A DNA stretch of 64,000 nucleotides from Gemmatimonadaceae bacterium (lineage in GTDB: Bacteria; Gemmatimonadota; Gemmatimonadetes; Gemmatimonadales; Gemmatimonadaceae), in assembly GCA_036504815.1 (NCBI GenBank), contig DASXUN010000012.1, forward strand, positions 1-64,000. Reading direction: 5' to 3'. Made by a program: the position numbers and the translations under genes. The notes under the pieces are model-generated. The model made no database searches. It was not told where the DNA came from and worked only from the letters and a program-made list of their open reading frames with translations. This document shows positions 47,853 through 56,119 of the stretch, in pieces (position 1 is the stretch's first letter; each line of letters opens with the position of its first letter).

Positions 47853-47939
47853 GGACAGGTGGCCGAGTGGTTGAAGGCACCGGTCTCGAAAACCGGCATA
47901 CCGGCAACGGTATCGTGAGTTCGAATCTCACCCTGTCCG
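47853..47939 (+). tRNA. tRNA-Ser (CGA)
   Basis: Class II tRNA with acceptor stem GGACAGG pairing with CCTGTCC (47932-47938) and discriminator G. The anticodon loop is CTCGAAA between CCGGT and ACCGG, giving CGA. A long variable arm (CATACCGGCAACGGTATC) and the TTCGAAT T-loop are visible. CCA is not encoded. Confidence 0.93.
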
Positions 47940-48008
47940 CTCCTGCGTGACGCCCAACGCGTCGGTGCCCGCACGCACCGGCGCGTTGTCGTTGGCGCTG
48001 CGGCGTCT

Positions 48009-48058
48009 GTTGTCTTTCTGTTGTTTCTCTGTTGTCTCTCTGTTGTTTTTCTGTTTCT
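48009..48058 (+). repeat. Family A array between the tRNA-Ser genes
   Basis: Four 11-bp units: GTTGTCTTTCT, GTTGTTTCTCT, GTTGTCTCTCT and GTTGTTTTTCT. A partial unit GTTTCTC then runs into the first bases of the second tRNA at 48060. It is the most T-rich of the five arrays. Confidence 0.92.
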
Positions 48059-48059
48059 C

Positions 48060-48147
48060 GGACAGGTGGCCGAGTGGTTTAAGGCGCACGCCTGGAAAGT
48101 GTGTGTACGTCAAAAGCGTACCGTGGGTTCGAATCCCACCCTGTCCG
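48060..48147 (+). tRNA. tRNA-Ser (GGA)
   Basis: The acceptor stem GGACAGG pairs with CCTGTCC (48140-48146), discriminator G. The anticodon loop is CTGGAAA between CACGC and GTGTG, giving GGA. It has a long variable arm and a TTCGAAT T-loop. The first 20 bases equal those of the neighbouring tRNA-Ser. No CCA is encoded. Confidence 0.93.
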
Positions 48148-48186
48148 TTTCGCAGTTTCTCTACCTCCTCCTCGTCCCCTCCTCGT

Positions 48187-48210
48187 CCCCGCGTCGCCAC
48201 CGACGCGGGG
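48187..48210 (+). terminator. Hairpin after the tRNA-Ser pair
   Basis: A perfect 10-bp stem (CCCCGCGTCG at 48187-48196 with 48201-48210) and CCAC loop, 39 bases after the second tRNA, followed by CTTCGTACTTT. It probably ends the tRNA transcript before the M14 peptidase gene. Confidence 0.75.
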
Positions 48211-48322
48211 CTTCGTACTTTCCGGACCCATTGGCGGAAATCGGCGCGCCGAAGGAAATTGCGTGGCCGGTCCACGACCTCGCTCGCGACCGCGCGCTGT
48301 CCCACCCGTCCGGGAGATCCGC

Positions 48323-50953
48323 ATGACCGCCGTCCGACGCGCCGCGAGGCTTCTGAGCAGCGTTCTCCTTGTCGGCCTGATGTCGCCCGTCGGCGCGGCG
48401 CGCGCGCAATCGCGGCCGGTCCCGACGCCAGAGTCCGCGCTTGGCTTCGCCGTCGGCGCCGACTTCAAGCTCGCCACGTACGACGAGTCCATCCGCTACT
48501 TCCGGCAGCTCGCGGCGGCCAGCGATCACATCAAGCTGCTGACCGTCGGCAAGACGTCGCAGGGCCGCGACTGGACGCTCGCGATCATCTCGTCGCCGGA
48601 GAACCTGGCCAATCTCGAGGCATTGCGTGCCATCGCCCAGAGGCTGGCGCATCCGGCCGGGCTCACCGATGCGCAGGCCCGCGCGCTGGCCAAGGACGGG
48701 AAGGCGTTCGTCGACATCAGCGGGGGGCTCCACGCCTCGGAGATCGCCGGCTCGCAGCACACCATCCAGCTGGCCTACGACCTGCTGTCGCGCAACGACG
48801 CGCGCACGAAGGCCATCCTCGACAACACCGTGCTGCTGCTCTGGCCGTCGCTCAACCCGGACGGGCAGGACATCGTCGTGAACTGGTACCGGCGGAATGT
48901 CGGCACGCCGTACGAGATCGCCCCGCTCGACGAGCTCTACCAGAAGTACATCGGCCACGACAACAACCGCGACGCGTACATGCTCAACGTCGTCGAGTCG
49001 CGCGTCGTGGCGCGCACGTGGCGTCACTGGGAGCCGCAGGTCATCTACGTGCAGCACCAGACCGCGCCGTTTCCCACGCGCATCTGGCTGCCGCCCTTCG
49101 CCGAGCCCATCGCGCCGCGCGTCGCGGGCCTGATGTCGCGCGAGGTGAACACCATCGGCATGACCATCGCGCAGGCGCTCGAAACCGAGGGCAAGGTGGG
49201 CGCCACGCACATGGGGCAGGGCTTCGACGCCTGGTATCCGGGCTACATCGACTACATGCCGATGCTCCAGAACATCGTCTCCTACTGGACGGAGACGGCG
49301 CTCTACAACTACGCGACGCCCAAGTTCTATACGGTCGACGACTTCCCGGCGGAGTATCGCGACCTGCGTCCGCAGTCGCTGTACGCGAGCCCGTGGCCGG
49401 GCGGCTGGTGGCGCCTGCGCGACGCCGTCGACTACATGGAAACCGCGTCCATCGCGACGCTCGACTACGCCGCCAAGTACCGCGAGGACCTCCTCTGGAA
49501 TCGCTATCAGGCGGGCCGCAACGCCATCGCGCGCTACGCGAAGGAGCCGCCGTACGCGTACCTCGTGCCGCAGGCGCAGCGTGACCCGGCCGCCGCCGCC
49601 GCGCTGCTCCGGCGCCTCGCCTTCCTTGGCGTGCGCGTCGGTGAACTGACGCGCGACGCCGCGCACGCCGGCGTGCGCTATGCGAAGGGAACCTGGGTCA
49701 TCGCCATGGACCAGGAGTACGCGGAACTGGTGCGGCAACTCTTCGACGTGCAGGTCTATCCCGACCTGCGCGAGAGCGAGGGCGGGGCTCCCGAGCCGCC
49801 ATACGACGCCGCGGGATGGACGCTGCCATTCCTCACCGATGTGCGGGTCGCCGAGGCGCGCGTCCCGCTCTCCGCGGAGTTCCGCGCGGCCCTGCAGCCG
49901 GTGCAGGGCAAGGCGGCCGACGCCGCGCTGGCCGACGCGCCGTTCACCACCAACGCGATGGCGGCGGGCATCGTGCCGCCGCCTGCCCGGATTACGGGCA
50001 CTGGCGCGGCGCTCGCGGTTGACCCCGCGCAGAACGATGCCTTCCGCCTCATCAATCGCGCGCTGGCCGATGGCGGCACCGTGCACGCGGAGGCGGGTCG
50101 CTACGTGATCGCCGGCGTAGCACCGGCGAAACTCGAATCGTGGGCCAACGAACTCTCGTTGCGCGCCGAGCGCCGCGCCGGTCCCACCGCGGCGGGCGCA
50201 CCGGTGCGCGGCCGCATCGCGCTCTACAAGTCGCTCGCGCCAAGCATGGACGAAGGGTGGACGGAGTGGCTGCTCGACCAGTTCGAGTTCAAGTACACCA
50301 TCATCGGCAACGCCGACGTCCAGGCCGGCGACCTCGGCCAGCGCTTCGACGTGATCCTCTTCGCGTCGGACCAGGGGCGGACGCTGCGCGATGGCTTCGG
50401 CAAGGGACGAGTGCCACCGAGCATCGAAGGCGGGCTCGGCGACCTGGGCGTCCGCGCGCTCGATGCCTTCGTGCGGGGCGGGGGCACCATGGTGGCCATC
50501 AACCAGAGCGCGCCGTTTGCCATCGACCAGCTGCACCTGCCCGTCAGGAACGTGGTGCAGGGCCTGTCATCCAAGGACTTCTTCGCGAGCGGCTCCATTC
50601 TCGAGGTCGTTGCCGACGCGGGTCAGCCCGTGATGGCGGGCATGCCCGAACGCGCCCGGATCTTCTTCGACCGGGGTCCTGCCTTTACGCCAACCGAAGG
50701 CTTCGACGGCGCGGTGCTCGCGCGCTACGCCAAGGAAGGATCGCCGCTGCTGTCCGGCTATCTGCTCGGCGCGAAGCACCTGTCGGGGGCGGCCGCCGCG
50801 CTCGATGTGAGGCATGAGCGCGGGCACGTGGTGCTGATCGGATTCCGGCCGCAGTGGCGTGGGCAGACCATCGGCACCTTCCGTGTGGTCTTCAACGCCG
50901 CGCTCTACGGGCGCGACGTGGCCGAGAGTGCCCGTCCGCCCAAGCGGCCCTAG
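48323..50953 (+). CDS. Secreted M14-family zinc carboxypeptidase
   Basis: An 876-aa exported peptidase. A signal peptide (MTAVRRAARLLSSVLLVGLM, cleavage after ARAQ) precedes the M14 domain. The zinc motif HxxE is H137-E140 in SGGLHASEIAGSQ, with WPSLNPDGQD and HDNNRDAYMLN downstream supplying substrate-binding Arg/Asn. The C-terminal 300 residues resemble a class I glutaminase-like fold (VAINQSAPFAIDQL) seen in long M14 proteins; that is inferred. ATG 48323 follows GGGAGA. Its stop overlaps the convergent SRAP gene by 3 bases. Confidence 0.88.
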   Translation: MTAVRRAARLLSSVLLVGLMSPVGAARAQSRPVPTPESALGFAVGADFKLATYDESIRYFRQLAAASDHIKLLTVGKTSQGRDWTLAIISSPENLANLEALRAIAQRLAHPAGLTDAQARALAKDGKAFVDISGGLHASEIAGSQHTIQLAYDLLSRNDARTKAILDNTVLLLWPSLNPDGQDIVVNWYRRNVGTPYEIAPLDELYQKYIGHDNNRDAYMLNVVESRVVARTWRHWEPQVIYVQHQTAPFPTRIWLPPFAEPIAPRVAGLMSREVNTIGMTIAQALETEGKVGATHMGQGFDAWYPGYIDYMPMLQNIVSYWTETALYNYATPKFYTVDDFPAEYRDLRPQSLYASPWPGGWWRLRDAVDYMETASIATLDYAAKYREDLLWNRYQAGRNAIARYAKEPPYAYLVPQAQRDPAAAAALLRRLAFLGVRVGELTRDAAHAGVRYAKGTWVIAMDQEYAELVRQLFDVQVYPDLRESEGGAPEPPYDAAGWTLPFLTDVRVAEARVPLSAEFRAALQPVQGKAADAALADAPFTTNAMAAGIVPPPARITGTGAALAVDPAQNDAFRLINRALADGGTVHAEAGRYVIAGVAPAKLESWANELSLRAERRAGPTAAGAPVRGRIALYKSLAPSMDEGWTEWLLDQFEFKYTIIGNADVQAGDLGQRFDVILFASDQGRTLRDGFGKGRVPPSIEGGLGDLGVRALDAFVRGGGTMVAINQSAPFAIDQLHLPVRNVVQGLSSKDFFASGSILEVVADAGQPVMAGMPERARIFFDRGPAFTPTEGFDGAVLARYAKEGSPLLSGYLLGAKHLSGAAAALDVRHERGHVVLIGFRPQWRGQTIGTFRVVFNAALYGRDVAESARPPKRP

Positions 50954-51666
50954 CGCGACGCACCGTCGCTCCCGAGCGGCGTGACGCACGCCGCGTCGTC
51001 GTTGGCGACGGCGTTCACGTGCATGCTCACGCGGTGCGCGATCCACGCCGCGGGATCCCACGCCGCCATCAACGCGCTGACCCGCGCCGACGGCGTGTTG
51101 GGCGCGAGCCATTCGGCGTAGTCCTCGGCGCCGATGATCACCGGCATGCGCGAGTGGATGGTTCGCAGTAACTCGTTCGGCTCGGTGGTGAGAACAGCGC
51201 AGGTCTCGAGGGCGGAGTCTGAGCCCGCGCCCGTGCCCGTGCCCGTGCCTTTAGCCGGGATCCACCGCTCCCAGAGCCCGGCCAGCGCAAACACGCGCTC
51301 GTCGGCGCGCCGCACGAACCACGGCTGCTTGCGCGTGCTGCCGGCCACCACTTGCCACTCGTAGAAGCCGTCGGCGAGGATCAGGCAGCGCCGCTGCCGG
51401 ACGGCGGCGCGAAATGCGGGCTTGTCGGCGACCGATTCGCTGCGCGCGTTGCTCAGCCGATTGCCGATGCTTGGATCCTTCGCCCAAAATGGCACAAGGC
51501 CCCAGCGCAGCATCGCGACCTCCGGACCGTTTCCGGCATCGCGCACCGCCGCAATCTCGCGTCCCGGCCCGAGGTTCCAGTGCGGCGGCAGCGCCGGCCC
51601 GCGGCGCACGCCGAACTGCGCCCAGTCAATGCGATCGCTCTTCGAGAGCGCGAAGCGGCCGCACAT
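50950..51666 (-). CDS. SOS-response-associated peptidase (SRAP/YedK family)
   Basis: SRAP proteins form a thiazolidine crosslink with abasic sites in single-stranded DNA through Cys2. Here C2 is exposed after Met removal (MCGRFALS). Other signature residues are present: RWGLVPFWAKD, NARSES, RRCLILADGFYEW with the catalytic Glu, and IHSRMPVII with the His. The 238-aa length fits. A run KGTGTGTGAGS near residues 144-154 is encoded by a hexanucleotide repeat (51223-51254). It is 3 bases from the hybrid kinase, likely in the same transcript. Confidence 0.93.
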   Translation of the reverse strand: MCGRFALSKSDRIDWAQFGVRRGPALPPHWNLGPGREIAAVRDAGNGPEVAMLRWGLVPFWAKDPSIGNRLSNARSESVADKPAFRAAVRQRRCLILADGFYEWQVVAGSTRKQPWFVRRADERVFALAGLWERWIPAKGTGTGTGAGSDSALETCAVLTTEPNELLRTIHSRMPVIIGAEDYAEWLAPNTPSARVSALMAAWDPAAWIAHRVSMHVNAVANDDAACVTPLGSDGASR

Positions 51667-51669
51667 GGT

Positions 51670-54177
51670 TCAGGCCTGGCTGGCCGCGCCGGCCGCGCCG
51701 GCCGGATGGCAGATCGCGTCCAGCTGATCGATGAGCGCGCGCAGGTCGAGCGGCTTGAGCAGCACATCGTGCACGCCGAGCATGCGGAGGCGCGCCATTT
51801 CGTCCTCGCGCACGAAGCCGGTGCAGAGCAGCACCGGCAGGGCGGCGTCGCGGGCGCGCAGGCGCTCGAGGGTCTCGACGCCGCTCACGGTGCCGGGGAG
51901 CTGCACGTCCAGCAGCACCACGCACACCCGCGCGCGGTGCGTCTCGTACAGGTCGAGCGCCTGTGAGCCGTCGGCCGCCTCGACCACCGTGTAGCCGGAA
52001 AGGTCGAGCACGATGCGCAGCATCTCGCGCAGCGTCGTCTCATCGTCCACCAGCAGCACCGTCGGCCGGTCGCCGTTCGCCGCCGGCCGGCGCCGCGTCG
52101 CGTCGCGCGAGAAGTCGGTCGCCGCGAGAAACGGTCGCGGTGGCGTGACGGGACGACGGTCGCGCTCGGCAAGGGCGGGGAGGAGCAGCTGCACGCGCGT
52201 CCCTTCGCCGAGCTGGCTCTGCACCGAGATGGCGCCGCCGAGTTGGCGCACCAGGCCGTAGGCGATGGGCAATCCGAGCCCGGTCCCCTTGCCGGGCTCC
52301 TTCGTCGTGAAGAACGGCTCGAAGATCCGCGACTTCACGTCCTCGGTCATCCCCGTCCCGGTGTCGCTCACGACGAGTTCCACATACGTGCCGGCCGTCA
52401 GCACGCCGGCCTCGGACATCTCGCCGACACCGATCACGCGACGGCGCACCGCGATCTCCAGTGTTCCGCCGCTCGGCATCGCATCGCGCGCGTTGATGCA
52501 CAGGTTGAGCAGGGCCTGTTCGATCTCGCCGGCATCGCCGAGCACCGGCGGCACGTCCGCGTCGGCCTTGACCTCGATCGCAATCTGTCGGTGGAAGGTG
52601 CGCGCGCAGATGGCCCGAACGGTCTCGGCGGCACGTCCGATCTCCACCGGCGCCACGCGCAACGGGTCGTGGCGGCTGAAGCTCAGCAGCTGCCGCGTGA
52701 GCTCGGCGGCGCGCGTGCCCGCGTGCTCGATGCCGTCGAGCGCCGCATGGGCGGGATGTCCGGCGGCGGTCAGTGCGCGCGCGGCGGTGATGCCGGTCAG
52801 CACGGCGCCCAACAGGTTGTTGAAGTCGTGCGCGATGCCGCCGGCCAGCAGTCCGACCGCCTCCATCTTCTGCGTGTGCGCGAGGGCCTCCCGTCCGGTG
52901 AGGTCGCGGTACGAGGCGAGCGTCCACGCGGCGCCGGGGAGCGCGATGTCTCGCAACGAGACGCTCCATGTTAGCGAGGCGCCGTCGGGGCGACGCCAGC
53001 GGACGACCTGCTGCCGGGCGCTCCCCGGCAGCAGGGCGGCGGGGAGCACGCGACCGAGCATCTCGGAAGCCGGCATTCCGGTGAGCATCGCCGTCGCCGG
53101 GTTGGCGTCGATCACCTGCAGCGTGTCCCGCGCGATGAGGAAGAGCGGATCGGGGTTCTGGTCGAAGACGTCGCGATACCGGCGCTGGAACTCCTCGAGC
53201 GCGCGCACGGTGTCGTTGAACGCGGCGCGCAGAACCTCCCACTCCTCGATGGGCAGGTCGAGGGAAAGTTCCTGCACCTGGCGGGAGTCGCGCATCGCCT
53301 CCACGTCGCGCACGGTCTGCGCCAACGGGTCGAGCAGCAGGCGACGCCCGTAGAACCAGACCGTCCACGACGTGAGCGCGCCGCCGGCCAGGACGAGCGC
53401 CAGCAGCACCAGGCCAAGCGTGAATCGGCGTTGCTCCGCCTGCCGGTCCACGGGCGCGCGCACGGTGGCCAGGGGTGCGCCCAGCACGTCCTGCAACGGG
53501 ACGAAGATGACCATCGAGTCGCCCGCGAGCCGCCGCGCCGGCGTCGGCGATTGCGGCGGCTCAAGCGACATCCGCATCGGCAGCGCGATGCTCGACAGCA
53601 GTCGGGTCAGGTAGGCCGTGTCCGCCGGCGCGCCGACCACCGCGTAGCCGAGCGGGACGGCGCCCCGGCTGGCGCGGAGTTGCGCGCCGCCAAGGCGATA
53701 GATCCCGGATCCCCAGCGCAGATAGCCGCCGAACGACGCGGAGTCGTCCATCCGCTGGATCAGCGCTGGGGTCAACGTCGAGGGCGGCGGCGCCACACCG
53801 GCGCGCGTCCAGCGGAACACCTCGCGGCCCGACCGATCGTAGATCACCAACAGCGAGTAGTCTCGGCGCTCGACCACTGCCACGTGTTCCACGTCGAACC
53901 GTCGCCGCGCCTCGGCCTCCGTTGGCCTGAGCGCGAGGGCGATCGCGGCTTCACTGTACGCGCGCCCCTCAGCCGTCGACCGGGCATCGCGCGACCGCTC
54001 CGCGAACGTCGAGCGCACCCAGACCGCGACGCGCTCCGCCAGGCTTTCTTCCAGGCTGCGGAACGTGTCGCGCACGACGAGCGCCCCCGCCAGGACGCTG
54101 CCGGCCAGCAGCACGAAGGCGAGAATCGAGACGCGGTCCAGCAGCGTCTTCAGTGAGCGGGGACGGATGGAGAGCAC
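51670..54177 (-). CDS. Membrane-bound hybrid sensor histidine kinase with PAS and receiver domains
   Basis: An 835-aa sensor. Two membrane helices (about residues 16-36 and 255-275) bracket a 215-residue periplasmic sensor region. A HAMP-like linker follows, then a PAS domain (about 335-440, DVFDQNPDPLFLIA). HisKA has GLLAGGIAHDFNNLLG near residue 455, and the ATPase has NLCINARDAM and GTGLGL. The C-terminal receiver has LLVDDE, phospho-Asp in LLDVQLPG near residue 762, and the conserved Lys in VLLKPLD. The start is GTG. Ligand and output are unknown. Confidence 0.92.
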   Translation of the reverse strand: MLSIRPRSLKTLLDRVSILAFVLLAGSVLAGALVVRDTFRSLEESLAERVAVWVRSTFAERSRDARSTAEGRAYSEAAIALALRPTEAEARRRFDVEHVAVVERRDYSLLVIYDRSGREVFRWTRAGVAPPPSTLTPALIQRMDDSASFGGYLRWGSGIYRLGGAQLRASRGAVPLGYAVVGAPADTAYLTRLLSSIALPMRMSLEPPQSPTPARRLAGDSMVIFVPLQDVLGAPLATVRAPVDRQAEQRRFTLGLVLLALVLAGGALTSWTVWFYGRRLLLDPLAQTVRDVEAMRDSRQVQELSLDLPIEEWEVLRAAFNDTVRALEEFQRRYRDVFDQNPDPLFLIARDTLQVIDANPATAMLTGMPASEMLGRVLPAALLPGSARQQVVRWRRPDGASLTWSVSLRDIALPGAAWTLASYRDLTGREALAHTQKMEAVGLLAGGIAHDFNNLLGAVLTGITAARALTAAGHPAHAALDGIEHAGTRAAELTRQLLSFSRHDPLRVAPVEIGRAAETVRAICARTFHRQIAIEVKADADVPPVLGDAGEIEQALLNLCINARDAMPSGGTLEIAVRRRVIGVGEMSEAGVLTAGTYVELVVSDTGTGMTEDVKSRIFEPFFTTKEPGKGTGLGLPIAYGLVRQLGGAISVQSQLGEGTRVQLLLPALAERDRRPVTPPRPFLAATDFSRDATRRRPAANGDRPTVLLVDDETTLREMLRIVLDLSGYTVVEAADGSQALDLYETHRARVCVVLLDVQLPGTVSGVETLERLRARDAALPVLLCTGFVREDEMARLRMLGVHDVLLKPLDLRALIDQLDAICHPAGAAGAASQA

Positions 54178-54310
54178 GGGAGGGTCGGATGGTACCGGCG
54201 CGGTACCCGCACGTTACCGCCGCGTGACGCCGACGGCAAACCTTTTCCTCATGCTGAGTGTCAGAGAAAGTGACCCCCCTCCGGTGGCGACGTGCCGGCC
54301 GGACCGCCTG

Positions 54311-54511
54311 ATGGAGGACCCCCCAGTGGAAGCCAGAATGCTGATGACAACCGGCGGTTCCTATCTCTGCCTGTGCGATGACCGGGGCACGATCATCGGG
54401 TGGATTCCGTTTCCGCTCCGTCGTGATGCCGTAGGGCCGGGGCGCGAGAAGGTCTATCTCGCCCGTCCGGAGTCCTCGCGCCTCCCGGCCTCCCCGCGTC
54501 GCGCCGCCTGA
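54311..54511 (+). CDS. Small hypothetical protein
   Basis: A possible 66-aa protein whose middle, GGSYLCLCDDRGTIIGWIPF, looks like folded sequence, while the basic C-terminus does not. I recognise no family. ATG 54311 and the in-frame ATG at 54338 are both possible; neither has a clear ribosome-binding site. The 133-base gap to the divergent kinase gene could hold promoters. Support is weak: codon bias and the T-run hairpin downstream only. Confidence 0.4.
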   Translation: MEDPPVEARMLMTTGGSYLCLCDDRGTIIGWIPFPLRRDAVGPGREKVYLARPESSRLPASPRRAA

Positions 54512-54534
54512 CGCGCCGACCAGAGGCCGCCCCG

Positions 54535-54560
54535 CCCCCTGCAACTTGCGGGGGGTTTTT
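54535..54560 (+). terminator. Terminator-like hairpin in the pyr leader
   Basis: CCCCCTGC pairs with GCGGGGGG around an AACTT loop (one unpaired T) and is followed by TTTTT (54556-54560). It lies 51 bases upstream of pyrR, so it may end the small gene or serve as a PyrR-controlled attenuator. Just before it is CCAGAGGCC, reminiscent of but shorter than the PyrR-binding consensus. Confidence 0.75.
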
Positions 54561-54611
54561 CGTTGGCGCCGGTTGTCCAACGCCCCGTCCCGGTCGCATA
54601 TTACCGGGCGA

Positions 54612-55163
54612 ATGGCCACCGCTCCCACGACCGTCCTCAACGCCCGTGCGCTCGAGCGCACCGTGGCGCGCATGGCGGACGAAATTGTCGAGCGGGCGGA
54701 CGGCACCGATTCCCTGGTGCTGGTCGGCATCCAGCGCCGCGGCGTCCAGCTGGCGGACCGCGTGGCGCGGGTGATCGCGGAGCGCGAGGGGGCGAGCGTG
54801 CCGCGCGGCGCCCTCGACATCACGCTCTACCGCGATGACCTGCAGACGGTCGGGCCGCGCCCGATCGTCGGCAAGACGGAAATCCCGTGTGACATCGACG
54901 GCATGACGGTCTGCATCGTGGACGACGTGCTGTACACCGGGCGCACCATTCGCGCCGCGCTCGACGAGCTCGCCGACTTCGGCCGCCCCGCGCGCATCAT
55001 GCTCGCCGTGCTCGTGGATCGTGGCGGGCGCGAGCTCCCCATCCACGCCGACGTGGTGGGCCGCGTCATCGACGTCCCCCGCGGCGGCCGGGTCGACGTC
55101 TGCGTCACGGAGCTCGACGGCCGCGACGAAGTCACCATGGTCATCGCCGGGGAGGGAACATGA
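54612..55163 (+). CDS. pyrR: Pyrimidine operon regulator / uracil phosphoribosyltransferase
   Basis: PyrR binds pyr-leader RNA in a UMP-dependent way and has weak uracil phosphoribosyltransferase activity. The PRPP-binding motif is [19 protein letters not shown] near residue 97. [10 protein letters not shown] and the [11 protein letters not shown]-terminal block match PyrR. Length of 183 aa is normal. It heads pyrR-pyrB-pyrC, overlapping pyrB by 4 bases. The terminator-like hairpin upstream is consistent with autoregulation by attenuation. Confidence 0.95.
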   Translation: MATAPTTVLNARALERTVARMADEIVERADGTDSLVLVGIQRRGVQLADRVARVIAEREGASVPRGALDITLYRDDLQTVGPRPIVGKTEIPCDIDGMTVCIVDDVLYTGRTIRAALDELADFGRPARIMLAVLVDRGGRELPIHADVVGRVIDVPRGGRVDVCVTELDGRDEVTMVIAGEGT

Positions 55164-56119
55164 GCACTCCGCTCGGCAAGGACCTGCTCGGGCTCGAGCA
55201 TTTGTCCGCCGAGCAGATCACGCTCATTCTGGACACCGCCGAACCGCTTCGCGAAATCAGCGAGCGCGCCATCAAGAAGGTGCCGACGCTGCGCGGCGCC
55301 ACGGTGGTGAACCTGTTCTTCGAGGCGTCCACCCGCACGCGCATCTCGTTCGAGTTCGCCGAGAAGCGCCTGTCGGCCGACACGGTGAATGTCGCCACCG
55401 CCGCCAGTTCGGTGACCAAGGGCGAGACGCTCGTGGACACCGCCAAGAACCTCGAGGCGATGAAGATCGACATGGTGGTCATTCGCCATGCGTCCTCGGG
55501 CGCGGCGCAGTTCCTGGCCGAGCGCATCGAGAGCAATGTCATCAACGCCGGCGACGGCATGCACGAGCACCCCACGCAGGGGCTGCTCGACCTGCTCACG
55601 CTCCGCCGTCGCTTCGGCTCGCTGAAGGGGCGGCGCGTCTGCATCGTGGGCGACGTGCTGCACTCGCGGGTCGCCCGCTCCAACATCTGGGGGCTCACGA
55701 AGCTCGGGGCGGAGGTCGCGGTCTGCGGCCCGCGCTCGCTGCTCCCCCCGGCGATCGGCGAGTTCGGCGTGCAGGTCTTCGATCGCGTCGAACAGGCCAT
55801 CGAATGGGCCGACGCGCTCAACGTGCTGCGCCTTCAGCTCGAGCGGATGACGGCGGGCTACATTCCGTCGCTGCGCGAGTACAACCGCGTCTTCGGCATC
55901 TCGCGCGAACGGCTGGACCGCGCGCCGCGCGAAATCGTGATCATGCATCCGGGGCCGATCAACCGCGGCGTGGAGCTCGACAGCGAGGTGGCGGACGGTC
56001 CGCACTCCGTGATTCTCGACCAGGTAACCAACGGCGTGGCCGTGCGCATGGCCGTGCTCTATCTCCTTGCCGGCAACGCGCCGGCGCTAGCCGAGGCCGC
56101 CAAGGGCGGCGATCGCTGA
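55160..56119 (+). CDS. pyrB: Aspartate carbamoyltransferase, catalytic chain
   Basis: Condenses carbamoyl phosphate and aspartate, the first committed step of pyrimidine synthesis. The carbamoyl-phosphate site is [11 protein letters not shown] near residue 55, and the [12 protein letters not shown] block lies near residue 136. The aspartate-site loop is in LRLQLERM. The C-terminus has [11 protein letters not shown]. The 319-aa length fits. No regulatory pyrI is present. It is coupled at both ends to pyrR and pyrC. Confidence 0.96.
   Translation: MSTPLGKDLLGLEHLSAEQITLILDTAEPLREISERAIKKVPTLRGATVVNLFFEASTRTRISFEFAEKRLSADTVNVATAASSVTKGETLVDTAKNLEAMKIDMVVIRHASSGAAQFLAERIESNVINAGDGMHEHPTQGLLDLLTLRRRFGSLKGRRVCIVGDVLHSRVARSNIWGLTKLGAEVAVCGPRSLLPPAIGEFGVQVFDRVEQAIEWADALNVLRLQLERMTAGYIPSLREYNRVFGISRERLDRAPREIVIMHPGPINRGVELDSEVADGPHSVILDQVTNGVAVRMAVLYLLAGNAPALAEAAKGGDR

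Noticed and set aside
47853-48147. tRNA-Sec candidate beside selB genes
   Set aside because: Both long-variable-arm tRNAs have 7-bp acceptor stems and Ser anticodons CGA and GGA, not UCA.
48101-48322. Longer start for the M14 peptidase
   Set aside because: The upstream start lies inside tRNA-Ser(GGA) and the frame crosses a terminator hairpin; the ATG at 48323 has a ribosome-binding site and signal peptide.
48161-50536. Minus-strand open frame of about 790 codons opposite the M14 peptidase
   Set aside because: The plus strand has signal peptide, zinc motif and family blocks; the minus frame has none.
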